This document shows positions 43,097 through 52,715 of a stretch of 64,000 bases of DNA, piece after piece; the first letter of the stretch is position 1; every line of letters starts with the position of its first letter. Below the pieces are notes generated by a model. That model saw only the letters and a program-made list of their open reading frames with translations, ran no database searches and was not told the origin of the DNA. Position numbers and translations under genes: made by a program. Origin of the DNA: Pinisolibacter aquiterrae (GTDB taxonomy: Bacteria > Pseudomonadota > Alphaproteobacteria > Rhizobiales > Ancalomicrobiaceae). The DNA is taken from positions 122,063 through 186,062 of the forward strand of contig NZ_JAFNIH010000061.1 in assembly GCF_019160155.1 (NCBI RefSeq), read 5' to 3'.

Positions 43097-44032
43097 ATGA
43101 CCCCTGCCTCGGACCCCGCCTCCTCACGTCTCACCTCGGGTGATCCCATCGCCGATCGGCGGTTCCAAAGGGCCCGCGACTATGCGGCCGGGGGAGATCC
43201 GGCGGCGGCGGCCGAACTGATGGAACAGGCGCTCGAAATCGCGCCGGATTGGGCGGCGGGCTGGTTCGCGCTCGGCGAGTTCCGCCTCGCCGCCGCCCTC
43301 GAGACCGAGGCGGTCGCCGCCTTCGAACGGGCGATCGCGCTCGATCCGAGCGACCGTTGCGGGGCGACGCTGCGCCTCGCCCGGCTCGGCGCCCGGCCGG
43401 TGCCGGACGTGCCGCCCGCTGCCCATGTGCGGGATCTCTTCGACGGCTACGCGGCCCGGTTCGAGGACAGTCTGATCAACCGACTCGGCTATCGCGCGCC
43501 GGCTACCCTGGCGGAGGCGATCACGGCCTTCACGGGCGCGCGCCGCTTCGCTTCCGGGCTCGATCTGGGCTGCGGCACCGGCCTGATGGCGCGAGCGCTG
43601 GCCAGGCGCGTCGATCGACTCGACGGGGTCGATCTCTCCGCGGCGATGATCGACGTGGCGCGGGCGAGCCGGCTCTATCACGGGCTCGAGGTCGGCGATC
43701 TCCTCGCCGCGTTGGACCGGCGCGCCGACGGGACGCTCGATCTCGTCACCGCCGCCGACGTCTTCTGCTATCTCGGCGACCTCGGCGCGATCTTCGCGGC
43801 GGTGGCCCGGGTCACCACCGCCGAAGGGCTCTTCGCCTTCACTGTGGAGAAGGCCGGCGACGACGAGGGCATTCGCCTCGGCGAAGGTCTGCGCTATGCT
43901 CACGGGCGCCGCCATCTCGAGACGGCGGGCCGGGCCGCCGGATGGTCGAGGATCAGTCTCGAGGAGACGGTGTTGCGCCGGGATCGCGGACAGGACGTCG
44001 TCGGATTCGTCGCCGTGTTCACGAAATCGTGA
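43097..44032 (+). CDS. TPR-containing SAM-dependent methyltransferase
   Basis: About 311 residues. An N-terminal TPR pair (about 15-90; AADRRFQRARDYAAGGDPAAAAELMEQALEIAPDWAAGWFALGEF) precedes a class I methyltransferase domain with the SAM motif LDLGCGTGLMARALA (about residue 155), DGVDLSAAMIDVAR and a later VTAADVFCYLGDL. The order and the VRDLFDGYAARFEDSLINRLGYRAP link are typical of a family often annotated as a predicted methyltransferase with TPR repeats; substrate unknown. Start could be 43088 or 43097; neither has a strong ribosome-binding site. Confidence 0.88.
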   Translation: MTPASDPASSRLTSGDPIADRRFQRARDYAAGGDPAAAAELMEQALEIAPDWAAGWFALGEFRLAAALETEAVAAFERAIALDPSDRCGATLRLARLGARPVPDVPPAAHVRDLFDGYAARFEDSLINRLGYRAPATLAEAITAFTGARRFASGLDLGCGTGLMARALARRVDRLDGVDLSAAMIDVARASRLYHGLEVGDLLAALDRRADGTLDLVTAADVFCYLGDLGAIFAAVARVTTAEGLFAFTVEKAGDDEGIRLGEGLRYAHGRRHLETAGRAAGWSRISLEETVLRRDRGQDVVGFVAVFTKS

Positions 44033-44170
44033 ATTGAGAACGCGCAACCTGAACGGCGGCTGAACGGTTCACTCACGTGCCGTGCATCCGTCATGCGGCA
44101 TAGTGACGACCATGAACGAGCCGCCCGGTCGTCCCGGCCTCCGGCGGCCCGGTTCGACGGGAATGAAACC

Positions 44171-44557
44171 ATGAAGACGCTTCCGATCGCGCTGGTTCTC
44201 TGTGGCCTCTCGGGCGTCGGCCTCGCCGGTTGTCAGACCGTGGAGGACGACGGCTACTACGGCCGCTCCTATTCCACGGTCGAGTATCGCACCGGCTATG
44301 GCCGGGGCTACGACTACGACTATGGCTATCGGGAGCCGGTGCGCCGCGCGCCGCCGCCGCGCTACGTCGTCCGGCCGGTCCCGCCCCCGCCGCCGGTGTG
44401 GCAGGGCGGCCAGCGTCCGCCGGTGTGGCAGGGCGGCCAGCGTCCGCCGGCGTGGCAGGGCGGCCAGCGCCCGCCGCAGGTCGTGCCGAGCCACCGCCCG
44501 CCGCCGCAGGGGCAGATCTTCCAGCCCGTGCCGCAGACCTCCGACATCGGCCGTTGA
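44171..44557 (+). CDS. Small proline-rich lipoprotein with WQGGQRPP repeats
   Basis: A 128-residue predicted lipoprotein. The signal ends with the lipobox LAG-C (residues 18-21), after MKTLPIALVLCGLSGVG. The mature part has a Tyr/Gly-rich region (GYYGRSYSTVEYRTGYGRGYDYDYGYR), then a Pro-rich region with three tandem 9-residue repeats PVWQGGQRP (27-base DNA units from 44393). No family recognised; by composition it may be a surface or cell-wall-associated protein. The next gene also encodes a small Tyr/His-rich exported protein. Confidence 0.75.
   Translation: MKTLPIALVLCGLSGVGLAGCQTVEDDGYYGRSYSTVEYRTGYGRGYDYDYGYREPVRRAPPPRYVVRPVPPPPPVWQGGQRPPVWQGGQRPPAWQGGQRPPQVVPSHRPPPQGQIFQPVPQTSDIGR
44393..44473 (+). 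repeat. 27-base tandem repeat x3 in the lipoprotein gene
   Basis: Units at 44393, 44420 and 44447 are near identical (unit begins CCGGTGTGGCAGGGCGGCCA). They encode the nine-residue PVWQGGQRP repeat; the third unit has A for V (PAWQGGQRP). In-frame, so copy number could vary without breaking the gene. Confidence 0.9.
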
Positions 44558-44662
44558 TGCCCGGGGGGTGATCCGTCGCCCCTCCCGCTCCTCGCCGTCC
44601 CTCGCCATGATCCAACGTGCCGTTTCGGGGTTCGACCTCGACGGCGCACGCGGAGTTGCGCC

Positions 44663-45052
44663 ATGAAGCAGTTCGTCACCGGCCTGATGATCGCCGCCAC
44701 CCTGACCGGCGGCCTCCTCACCTCGGTCGCCCCCGCCGACGCCCAGTATCGGCATCGCCCGGGCCCCTATTACTATCACCATGATCGTGGCGGCTATTAT
44801 CACCGCGATCGTGGCGGCGATGCCGCCGCCGCGGCCGCTCTCGGGCTGGTCGGCGGCATGATCCTCGGCGGCGCGCTCGCCCAGTCGTCGCGGCCGGACT
44901 ACGTCTACGAGGACGACTACGCCTATCGGCCGGCGCCGCGCCGAGTCTACGAGGAAGACTATCCGCGTCCGCGCCGGGGCGTGCGCTGCCGGACCTTCAT
45001 CAAATACGACATGTACGGCAAGCCCTACGAGTTCAAGGACTGCGACCCCTGA
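44663..45052 (+). CDS. Small exported Tyr/His/Gly-rich protein, unknown function
   Basis: 129 residues with a signal peptide ending near residue 27 (MKQFVTGLMIAATLTGGLLTSVAPADA). A His/Tyr-rich segment (HRPGPYYYHHDRGGYYHRDRGG) is followed by a short Ala/Gly hydrophobic helix (AAAAALGLVGGMILGGALA), a typical glycine-zipper-like segment, and a charged C-terminus with two cysteines (RCRTFIKYDMYGKPYEFKDCD). The glycine-zipper plus RCR...YDMYG tail recurs in small alphaproteobacterial envelope proteins whose function is not established. Confidence 0.8.
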   Translation: MKQFVTGLMIAATLTGGLLTSVAPADAQYRHRPGPYYYHHDRGGYYHRDRGGDAAAAAALGLVGGMILGGALAQSSRPDYVYEDDYAYRPAPRRVYEEDYPRPRRGVRCRTFIKYDMYGKPYEFKDCDP

Positions 45053-45175
45053 GTGAGACGGCGGCTCCCCCGCCGCCCTCCTCGGCATCTCGCGCGAGGC
45101 CGATCTTCCCCCGGATCGGCCTCGTCTTTTCGTTCCCCCTCGACGGCGCGCGACGGCGCGATTACCTCTCGACGG

Positions 45176-47713
45176 GTGACCACATCGCCGAACGCCTCGC
45201 CCCCGCCGATCCTGCCCGACCGTTTCGCGACCTGGTTCGCGGCGCGGGGCTGGTCGCCGCGTCCCCATCAGGCGGCGCTTCTCGCGGCCGGGCGTGAGGG
45301 ACGATCGGTTCTGCTGGTCGCGCCCACGGGCGCCGGCAAGACGCTCGCCGGCTTTCTGCCCTCCCTGGTCGATCTCGCCGCGCGCCCCCTGATGGTGGCG
45401 AGCGGGCGCGGCGTCGCGCGGCGCGGCATCCACACGCTCTACGTCTCGCCCTTGAAGGCACTCGCCGTCGACGTCGCCCGCAACGTCGAGCGCCCGATCG
45501 CCGAGATGGGGCTCGAGATCTCGCTCGAGACGCGCACCGGCGACACGCCCGCCCACAAGCGTCAGCGCCAGAAGATCGCCCCGCCCGACATCCTGATGAC
45601 GACGCCGGAACAGGTGGCGCTGCTGCTCGGCTCGCGCGAGGCGCCGGATCTGTTCGGTTCGCTCGACACGGTGATCTTCGACGAGCTGCATGCCCTCGTC
45701 ACCTCCAAGCGCGGCGACCTCCTGGCGCTCGATCTCGCCCGGCTCAGACGCCTGTCGCCGTCGCTGCGCGCCGTCGGCCTCTCGGCCACGGTCGCCGATC
45801 CGCACGAACTCGCCGCCTGGCTGGTGACGCAGACGCCCGGCGCGGCGCGGGCCGAGGCCGATCTGGTGACGGCGCCGGCGGGCGTGCCGGCGATCGTCGA
45901 GATCCTGGAACCGGAGGCGCGGATCCCGTGGTCGGGCCATCTCGCCCGCCATGCCATTCCGGCCGTGCTCGAGGCGATCGCCCGGGCGCGGACCTCGATC
46001 GTCTTCGTCAACACCCGCGCCCAGGCCGAACTCGTGTTCCAGGACCTGTGGGCCGCCAACGACCAGGGGCTCCGCATCGCGCTCCATCACGGCTCGCTCG
46101 ACGTGGCGCAGCGGCGCAAGGTCGAGGCGGCGATGGCGGCGGGCGGCGGGCCGGCCGGGCTCGACGCGGTCGTGGCGACGTCGACGCTCGATCTCGGCAT
46201 CGACTGGGGCGACGTCGATCTCGTCATCCACGTCGGCGCGCCCAAGGGGGCGAGCCGGCTCGCCCAACGGATCGGCCGCTCCAACCACCGCCTCGACGAG
46301 CCGAGCCGGGCGCTGCTGGTGCCGGCCAACCGTTTCGAGGTGCTCGAATGTCTCGCCGCGCGCGAGGCCAATGCCGAGGGCACCCAGGACACGCCGCCGA
46401 TCCGTGCCGGCGCGCTCGACGTGCTCGCCCAGCACGTGCTCGGCTGCGCCGTCGCCGCGCCCTTCGCCGCCGACGAGCTCTTCGCCGAGGTCACCTCGGC
46501 GCTGCCCTATCGCGCGCTCGCCCGCGAGACCTTCGACCGCGTCGTCGACTTCGTCGCGACCGGGGGCTATGCGCTGCGCGTCTACGAGCGCTGGGCCAAG
46601 ATCCGGCTCACCAAGGACGGGCTCTGGCGGGTCTCCAATCCGCAGATCGCCCAGCAGTGGCGGCTCAACGTCGGCACGATCGTCGAGATGCCGATGGTCA
46701 AGGTGCGGCTGATCTCCGACGCCAAGGGGCGGATCCCGCGCTGGGGCGGCAAGCTGCTCGGCGAGATGGAGGCCTATTTCTTCGAGACGCTGACCTCGGG
46801 CGACACGTTCCTGTTCGGCGGCGAGGTGTTGCGCTTCGTGGCCTTACGCGAGACGGAGGCGCTGGTGGCGCGGGCGCCGGGGCGCGATCCGCGCATCCCC
46901 TCCTATTGGGGCGGCAAGTTTCCCCTCTCCACCCATCTCGCCGAGCGGGTGCGCGGCCTCCTCGCCGATCCCGATCACTGGCGGGTCCTGCCGGCGCAGG
47001 TGCGCGAATGGCTGGAGCTGCAGCGCGCCCATTCCCGCCTGCCGGGGCGGACCGAGCTGATGGTCGAGACCTTTCCGCGCGGCGACCGTCACTACATGGT
47101 GGTCTATGCCTTCGAGGGGCGGCTGGCGCACCAGACCCTCGGCATGCTCCTGACCCGGCGGATGGAACGGGCGGGGCTCCGGCCGCTCGGTTTCGTCGCC
47201 AACGACTATTGCCTCGGCGTGTGGGCGGCGACCGACCTCGGCGCGGCGCTCGCCCGGCGGCGGCCGGCGCTCGACGCGCTCTTCGACGAGGACATGCTCG
47301 GCGACGATCTCGAGGCCTGGCTCGACGAGAGCGCGCTCCTGAAACGCACCTTCCGCAACTGCGCGATCATCGCCGGGCTGATCGAGCGGCGCCATCCCGG
47401 CCAGGAGAAGAGCGGACGGCAGATGACCGCCTCGACCGATCTCGTCTTCGACGTGTTGCGCTCGCACGAGCCCGACCACATCCTGTTGCAGGCGACTCGC
47501 GCCGACGCGGCCCATGGTCTCCTCGACGTGCGTCGTCTCGCCGACATGCTGGCGCGGGTGAAGGGGCGGATCCGCCACGTCGCGCTCGATCGGATCTCGC
47601 CCTTGGCGGTGCCGATCCTGACCGAGATCGGACGCGAGCCGGTGCCGGGGACGGCGGGGGAAGAGATGTTGGCGGAAGCGGCGGAAGCGCTGATGGCGGA
47701 GGCGACGGCGTGA
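45176..47713 (+). CDS. Lhr-type ATP-dependent helicase, ligase-associated DNA damage response group
   Basis: An 845-residue superfamily 2 DEXH helicase. Motifs: WSPRPHQAALL, Walker A APTGAGKTLAG, VSPLKALAVDVARN, DEXH as VIFDELHAL, LSATVAD and QRIGRSNHR, then the Lhr C-terminal core (about 450-840). This corresponds to the ligase-associated DNA damage response helicase, usually encoded with the PdeM endonuclease, an exonuclease and a DNA ligase. Here PdeM follows at once (GTGA overlap), but ligase and exonuclease are not in the window. The start is a GTG at 45176; the ribosome-binding site is weak. Confidence 0.93.
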   Translation: MTTSPNASPPPILPDRFATWFAARGWSPRPHQAALLAAGREGRSVLLVAPTGAGKTLAGFLPSLVDLAARPLMVASGRGVARRGIHTLYVSPLKALAVDVARNVERPIAEMGLEISLETRTGDTPAHKRQRQKIAPPDILMTTPEQVALLLGSREAPDLFGSLDTVIFDELHALVTSKRGDLLALDLARLRRLSPSLRAVGLSATVADPHELAAWLVTQTPGAARAEADLVTAPAGVPAIVEILEPEARIPWSGHLARHAIPAVLEAIARARTSIVFVNTRAQAELVFQDLWAANDQGLRIALHHGSLDVAQRRKVEAAMAAGGGPAGLDAVVATSTLDLGIDWGDVDLVIHVGAPKGASRLAQRIGRSNHRLDEPSRALLVPANRFEVLECLAAREANAEGTQDTPPIRAGALDVLAQHVLGCAVAAPFAADELFAEVTSALPYRALARETFDRVVDFVATGGYALRVYERWAKIRLTKDGLWRVSNPQIAQQWRLNVGTIVEMPMVKVRLISDAKGRIPRWGGKLLGEMEAYFFETLTSGDTFLFGGEVLRFVALRETEALVARAPGRDPRIPSYWGGKFPLSTHLAERVRGLLADPDHWRVLPAQVREWLELQRAHSRLPGRTELMVETFPRGDRHYMVVYAFEGRLAHQTLGMLLTRRMERAGLRPLGFVANDYCLGVWAATDLGAALARRRPALDALFDEDMLGDDLEAWLDESALLKRTFRNCAIIAGLIERRHPGQEKSGRQMTASTDLVFDVLRSHEPDHILLQATRADAAHGLLDVRRLADMLARVKGRIRHVALDRISPLAVPILTEIGREPVPGTAGEEMLAEAAEALMAEATA

Positions 47714-48465
47714 CGAGCGAGACGATCCCCCTCGGCGGCAGCCGCTTCGAGGTGAACGGCGAGGTCCTGGTCGGCCTGCCCTCGGGCGCAGCCTGGTGGC
47801 CGGCGACGCGGACGCTGATCGTCGCCGACATGCATTTCGAGAAGGGGTCGTCCTTCGCCCGGCGCGGATCGCTGCTGCCGCCCTTCGACACCAGCGCGAC
47901 GCTCTCCCGGCTCGAGGCCGACGTCGCGGCGCTGGCGCCGGCCCGAGTGATCTCGCTCGGCGACGCCTTCCACGATCCCTTCGGTCCGGAGCGGCTGGAG
48001 CCGGGCGCGCGGGCGCGGCTCGCCGCCCTCCAGAGCGGGCGCGAATGGCTCTGGATCGACGGCAACCACGACGCGGCGACGGTCGCCGAGATCGGCGGCG
48101 AGCGGGCGAGCGAGGCGGCGATCGGGGCTCTGGTGTTCCGCCACGAGCCGGCGCCGGGCGACACGCTCGCGGCGATCGGCGAACTCGCCGGCCATCTCCA
48201 TCCGGCGGCGCGGGTCAGGGTGGCGAGCGGCAGTGTGCGGCGGCATTGTTTCGCGACCGACGGGCGGCGGGCGATCCTGCCGGCCTACGGCAGTCTCGCC
48301 GGCGGGCTCGACCTCGCCGCGCCGGCCTTCGCCGGGCTGTTCGCGGCCGAGCGGTTGGTCGCTCATCTCCTCGGCGACGCGCGCGTCCATGCCATGCCGG
48401 CGCGGGCGATCGTCGGGTTCGGGATCAGTCGCGACGGAACAGGACGCCGCCGAGCCAGCCGGTGA
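47710..48465 (+). CDS. pdeM: PdeM, ligase-associated DNA damage response endonuclease/phosphoesterase
   Basis: A 251-residue calcineurin-like metallophosphoesterase. The metal ligands are visible as VADMHFEKG (D..H), LGDAFHDPFG, DGNHDA and GHLHPAARV. This matches PdeM, found next to the Lhr-like helicase in many bacteria. Its GTG start overlaps the helicase stop (GTGA). The last ~14 codons overlap the 3' end of the convergent TIGR02186 gene by 41 bases. Confidence 0.93.
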   Translation: MTSETIPLGGSRFEVNGEVLVGLPSGAAWWPATRTLIVADMHFEKGSSFARRGSLLPPFDTSATLSRLEADVAALAPARVISLGDAFHDPFGPERLEPGARARLAALQSGREWLWIDGNHDAATVAEIGGERASEAAIGALVFRHEPAPGDTLAAIGELAGHLHPAARVRVASGSVRRHCFATDGRRAILPAYGSLAGGLDLAAPAFAGLFAAERLVAHLLGDARVHAMPARAIVGFGISRDGTGRRRASR

Positions 48466-49219
48466 AGAGCGCGATGAAGACCGAGAGCAGGCCGTAGGTC
48501 GCCGACCAATGGGCGGCGAGATCGGCGACCTGCTGCTCGAAGCCGGTCTTGACCACCTCGATCTCGGAGACCTGCTCGGCGAGCGCGCTGCCGTCGCCGA
48601 AGAGGACGGTGCGCACCTTGTAACGGCCGACCGGCACCTCCGCCGGGATCGGCAGGGTCGCCGCCCACAGGTTCTGACCCAGTCTGCGGACGCCGCCGGG
48701 ATATTCCCTGTAGAGGCCGTCGCGCCGCTGAAGGCGCAGATAGGCGTCGCGGAAGGCGACCGTGCCGGCCAGCACCTCGACGCCGCCGGGCACCGTCTCC
48801 GGCAGGATCAGCGCGTCGAGGCCGACCTGCGCGGCCTTGAGCGTCGACACCGGGGCCATCTCGGCGATCGGCTTGGTGGTGGCGACGGCATAGAAGCTCG
48901 GCGCCACATAAGTGCGCGAGTCGCGGTTCACCCAGATGCCGACCAGACGATCCTTGCGCCGTGTGACGACCGAACGGCTCGGGCCGACCAACATCACCGC
49001 GACGTCGTAGCCGCCGCCGCGCCCGACCGTGGTCGCGTCGCGCTCGACGGTGCCGTAGACGGTCAGCGTCGTGCCGGAGAAGTTGGAGGTGATCTCGACC
49101 CTCTTGGTCGAGGGCTCGAAGACCAGCGTCTCCGCCCCCGCCGAACCGGCGCCGAGGAGGAGCGGGAGGACGAGGCCGGCGCGGGCCGGGAGCGAGCCGA
49201 GGAGGCGGAGCGCGCGCAT
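48425..49219 (-). CDS. TIGR02186 family membrane-anchored protein
   Basis: 264 residues with a signal peptide (LPARAGLVLPLLLGAGSAGAE) and a single C-terminal membrane helix (YGLLSVFIALFTGWLGGVLFRRD). The periplasmic part contains EPSTKRVEITSNFSGTTLTVYGTVER, ARDEDVAVMLVGP-like and VNRDSRTYVAPSFYAVATT segments typical of the TIGR02186 family. These proteins are found next to TauE/SafE-type exporters in alphaproteobacteria and are presumed to help them; the biochemical role is unknown. The ATG overlaps the stop of the exporter gene (ATGA). Confidence 0.88.
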   Translation of the reverse strand: MRALRLLGSLPARAGLVLPLLLGAGSAGAETLVFEPSTKRVEITSNFSGTTLTVYGTVERDATTVGRGGGYDVAVMLVGPSRSVVTRRKDRLVGIWVNRDSRTYVAPSFYAVATTKPIAEMAPVSTLKAAQVGLDALILPETVPGGVEVLAGTVAFRDAYLRLQRRDGLYREYPGGVRRLGQNLWAATLPIPAEVPVGRYKVRTVLFGDGSALAEQVSEIEVVKTGFEQQVADLAAHWSATYGLLSVFIALFTGWLGGVLFRRD

Positions 49220-50151
49220 CACTTCGCCCCTCCCCCGACCGGCACGGAGAGGGAAAAGCGATCGGCCGGCGTCACCACCAGTTCGACCGCGAAACGGATG
49301 CCGACCGCCAGGATCAGGAGGCCGAGCAGCGCCCGGAGCTGTTCGCCCTTGAGACGCTGGCCGATCTGGGCGCCGAACTGGGCACCGATGACGCCGCCGA
49401 CCATCAGGAGGAAGGCGAGGACGATGTCCACGGTGTGGTTGGAGGCCGCCTGGAGGAAGGTGGCGAAGGACATGGTCGCCACCATCTGCACCAGCGAGGT
49501 GCCGACGACGATCGCGGCGGGCACCTTGAGCAGATAGATCATCGCCGGGACGATCAGGAAGCCGCCGCCGATGCCGAGCAGGGTGCCGAGGAAGCCGATG
49601 CCGAGACCGAGCGCCAGCACCGGGATCGCCGAGATCACCAGATGAGAGCGGGGAAAGCGCACCTGGAACGGCAGGCCGTGCAGAACGCCGTGCTGGCGCA
49701 GCTTCTTCGGCGGCGGCACGTTCTGGGAGCGGTTCGCCAGGATGGTGCCGATGCTCTCCCAGGTCATGAAGCCGCCGACGAAGCCGAGAAAGACGACGTA
49801 GCAGAGGCCGATCACCAGATCGAGTTGGCCGACCTTGCGCAGGAGCGCGAAGACCTCGACGCCGATCCCCGAGCCGAGCATGCCGCCGACCAGGAGATAG
49901 GCGGCGAGCTTCCAGTCGATCAGTTTGCGCCGCCAGTAGCTGAGCGCGCCGGAGGCCGAGGAGGCGACCACCTGGGCGGAGACGCTGGCGACCGCCACCG
50001 CCGGCGAAATGCCGGAGAACACCAGGAGCGGCGTCAGGAGAAAGCCGCCGCCGACCCCGAACATCCCCGAGATGAAGCCGACCGCCCCACCCACGCCGAA
50101 GATCATGAACATGTTCACGGGCCATTCGGCGATGGGCAGGTAGAGTTGCAT
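49219..50151 (-). CDS. TSUP-family (TauE/SafE) anion exporter
   Basis: A 310-residue inner-membrane protein with eight predicted helices in two repeats. Each repeat begins with the family's Gly-rich stretch: VGGAVGFISGMFGVGGGFLLTPLL near the N-terminus and LGIGFLGTLLGIGGGFLIVPAM in the middle. TSUP proteins move sulfite, sulfonates or related small anions. The partner TIGR02186 gene follows with an ATGA overlap, a pairing repeatedly seen in this group. The substrate is unknown. Confidence 0.9.
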   Translation of the reverse strand: MQLYLPIAEWPVNMFMIFGVGGAVGFISGMFGVGGGFLLTPLLVFSGISPAVAVASVSAQVVASSASGALSYWRRKLIDWKLAAYLLVGGMLGSGIGVEVFALLRKVGQLDLVIGLCYVVFLGFVGGFMTWESIGTILANRSQNVPPPKKLRQHGVLHGLPFQVRFPRSHLVISAIPVLALGLGIGFLGTLLGIGGGFLIVPAMIYLLKVPAAIVVGTSLVQMVATMSFATFLQAASNHTVDIVLAFLLMVGGVIGAQFGAQIGQRLKGEQLRALLGLLILAVGIRFAVELVVTPADRFSLSVPVGGGAK

Positions 50152-50258
50152 CGATCACACCGGGCGGGTTGGAGGCGGCGGGAGACTCATGAGAATTTTC
50201 TAATCGATGCGATCCGCACATTCGAGCCCTTATTGCGGGGCTCGCTGGTATTTCGCCA

Positions 50259-51359
50259 TCACAGCGGCGTGTCGGGATCCCGCGCCGCCCACAGATCGGT
50301 CCGCGATCCCACCAGTGCGGCGAGCGAGGAGAGGCCGTCGCGGGTGAGCCGCGCGGAGAGATGGCGCAGGATCTTCTCCACCAGCACCGGCCCCTCGTAG
50401 ACGAGGCCGGAATAGACCTGAACGAGGTTGGCGCCGGCGGCGATCTTCTCCCAGGCCGCCTCGCCGCAATCGATGCCGCCGACGCCGACGATCGGCAGAT
50501 CCGGGCCGACCAGACGGCGCATGCGGGCGAGCACCACGGTCGAGCGATGGAACAGCGGGCGGCCGGAGAGGCCGCCAGCCTCCTTCGCGCCGGCGGTGTC
50601 GACGAGGCCCTTGCGGTCGAGTGTGGTGTTGGAGACGACGAGACCGTCGACGCCGCTCGCCAGCGCCACCTCGGCGACGTCGGCGAGGCCGGCGTCGCCC
50701 ATGTCCGGGGCGATCTTCAGGAGCACCGGCACCCGGCGCGCGCCGGTCGCGGCGATGGCGTCGCGGGCCGCCAGAACCCGACCGAGCAGATCGGTCAATT
50801 GGTCGCGCGCCTGAAGGTCGCGCAAGCCGGGCGTGTTGGGCGAGGAGACGTTGACGGTGAACCAGGAGGCGAGATCGGCGAAGGCGCGGATGCCGGCGAC
50901 GTAGTCGGCGATCCGGTCGGCGCTGTCCTTGTTGGCACCGATGTTGACGCCGACGAGACCGCCACGGGCACGGCGGGCCTCGAGCCGGGCGCGCATCGCC
51001 GCGTGGCCCTGGTTGTTGAAGCCGAGGCGATTGATCACGCCGCGATCGGCCGGCAGGCGGAACATGCGCGGCTTCGGATTGCCGGGCTGGGCGAGCGGGG
51101 TCACCGTGCCGACCTCGACCGCGCCGAAGCCGAGGGCGAGCAGCGCGTCGGGCACCTCGGCGTTCTTGTCGAGGCCGGCGGCGATGCCGACGGGGTTCGG
51201 AAATTCGAGATCGAACAGGCGCACCACGAGGCGCGGGTCGTGCGGCGGGGCGCAGCGCGGCGCCAGCCCGGTCGCCAGGGCCTTGATGGTCAGGCCGTGG
51301 GCGACCTCGGGATCGAAGCGGAAGACCAGGGGACGGGCGAGGCCGTAGAGATCGATCAC
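50259..51359 (-). CDS. pyrD: Dihydroorotate dehydrogenase, quinone-dependent (class 2)
   Basis: A 366-residue flavoprotein that oxidises dihydroorotate to orotate in pyrimidine synthesis, donating electrons to membrane quinone. The N-terminal membrane-associating extension ([26 protein letters not shown]) identifies class 2. FMN and active-site blocks: [63 protein letters not shown] with the catalytic serine, LLKIAPD and [15 protein letters not shown]. The GTG start overlaps the stop of the DUF952 gene (GTGA). Confidence 0.96.
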   Translation of the reverse strand: MIDLYGLARPLVFRFDPEVAHGLTIKALATGLAPRCAPPHDPRLVVRLFDLEFPNPVGIAAGLDKNAEVPDALLALGFGAVEVGTVTPLAQPGNPKPRMFRLPADRGVINRLGFNNQGHAAMRARLEARRARGGLVGVNIGANKDSADRIADYVAGIRAFADLASWFTVNVSSPNTPGLRDLQARDQLTDLLGRVLAARDAIAATGARRVPVLLKIAPDMGDAGLADVAEVALASGVDGLVVSNTTLDRKGLVDTAGAKEAGGLSGRPLFHRSTVVLARMRRLVGPDLPIVGVGGIDCGEAAWEKIAAGANLVQVYSGLVYEGPVLVEKILRHLSARLTRDGLSSLAALVGSRTDLWAARDPDTPL

Positions 51360-51700
51360 GTGTCCAGCTCCGGAAAGACATGAGCCCCGTCGGGGCCGAG
51401 CGGCAGATCCTTCACCCAGGAGACCGCGTCGGGCGCGAAGGTGCCGTAGAGATGGGGAAAGAGCGCGCCGCCGCGCGACGGCTCCCAGCGCAGCCGGTCG
51501 CCGAGGCTCTCGGCGGAGAGCGCCACCAGGAGGAGATCGCTCCGCCCGGCGAAATGCTTCGCCGCGGTCTCCGCCACCTGGGTCGCGGTCGAGAAATGGA
51601 TGAAGCCGTCGGCGAGGTCGACCGGCGCGCCGGCGAACACGCCCGCAGCCCGCGCCGCCGCCCATTGGGCGCGGTCGGTGATCTTGTAGAGCAGGGTCAT
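51356..51700 (-). CDS. DUF952 domain protein
   Basis: A 114-residue DUF952 protein (glutathione-S-transferase-domain-like by older naming). The hallmark [25 protein letters not shown] and the closing [35 protein letters not shown] are present. Function unknown. The ATG ending at 51700 gives the usual length. Its stop overlaps the pyrD GTG, an arrangement that recurs in related genomes and suggests co-translation. Confidence 0.9.
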   Translation of the reverse strand: MTLLYKITDRAQWAAARAAGVFAGAPVDLADGFIHFSTATQVAETAAKHFAGRSDLLLVALSAESLGDRLRWEPSRGGALFPHLYGTFAPDAVSWVKDLPLGPDGAHVFPELDT

Positions 51701-52097
51701 CGCGAACCTTCGTTCGGCCGCCGACACGCGGGGCCGGCGGCATTCGAGCGGACCCTAGACGGCACCGGATGGCATCGCAAGTCGGCTCTCCACGGACGCG
51801 CGTCACGACCTCAACCGCTGATTGATTTGCCTCTATCGGACGAACATGCGAATCGGTCAATGATGGGCGCGGACGGGTTCGCCCCCCACAACCACGGCGC
51901 CCTCTGGACCTCGGCGCCCGCGCGGCGCCACGGGGAGGTGAGGCTCGTGCGTGACGTCCTTCCGCGACGGGAGCTACTCTACGGGGCGCCGCCCGGGATC
52001 GGGTCGGGCGACCGGCGTCGCGAGACGGGAGTGAAGACGAACATCCGAGCAGACGACGATCCGCGAGACAGACCCCGCGAACGAGGCTGAGAGGCCG
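51701..52097. other. 397-base intergenic region between divergent DUF952 gene and S24-like regulator
   Basis: No gene seen on either strand; open frames lack family features. The central part (51800-51870) is less GC-rich and likely carries the promoters. No clear inverted repeat that would mark an operator was found. Confidence 0.6.
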
Positions 52098-52715
52098 ATG
52101 GAACGGTCCAAGACGAACCATGATCGATTGTGGGCTGCGATCGACGCGATCGCGGCCCGCCATGGCCTCAGCCCCTCCGGTCTCGCGCGCAGGGCCGGGC
52201 TCGACGCCACCGCCTTCAACAAATCGAAGCGCTTCACCGCCGACGGCCGGCCGCGCTGGCCCTCCACCGAGTCGATCGCCAAGATCCTCACCGCGACCGG
52301 GTCGGATCTGACCGAGCTGGTCGGGCTGATCGACGCGCGGATGCTGCGCCGCCGTGGCGCGGCGATGGCGACGACCGGCGACGGCGACCCGGGATTTCCC
52401 GGCTTTCGCGACGACGCCCACGGCGCGCCGCCGCCCACCGACGGCGGCGGCGGCCATCTCTCCTTCGAGGTCGCCGATCACGGCATGCTGCCGATCTATC
52501 GCAAGGGCGACCTGCTGGTGGTCGCGCCCGATGCGGCGGTCGCGCCGGGAGATCGGGTGGTGCTTCGGATCGACGACGGCGCGCTCGAGGCACGGGTCTA
52601 TCTCGGCCGCGACGACGGGGGACGGGTCTTCGCGCCGCTCGCCGGCGGCGCGCGCGACGTGATCGCCGACGGCCGGGTCTCCTGTCTCGCGCGCATCGTC
52701 TGGGTCCGCCAATGA
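52098..52715 (+). CDS. HTH regulator with S24/LexA-like C-terminal domain, catalytic residues replaced
   Basis: 205 residues. An N-terminal XRE-type helix-turn-helix (about 10-75; [26 protein letters not shown]) is followed by a Gly-rich linker and an S24-like beta domain (about 120-205; [34 protein letters not shown]). In cleavable repressors the first block reads D-S-M with the nucleophile serine; here it is H-G-M (G129), and the lysine expected near 164-166 is Ala/Arg. Self-cleavage is therefore unlikely and the domain may only dimerise. Its stop overlaps the ATG of the next gene (ATGA). Target unknown. Confidence 0.8.
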   Translation: MERSKTNHDRLWAAIDAIAARHGLSPSGLARRAGLDATAFNKSKRFTADGRPRWPSTESIAKILTATGSDLTELVGLIDARMLRRRGAAMATTGDGDPGFPGFRDDAHGAPPPTDGGGGHLSFEVADHGMLPIYRKGDLLVVAPDAAVAPGDRVVLRIDDGALEARVYLGRDDGGRVFAPLAGGARDVIADGRVSCLARIVWVRQ

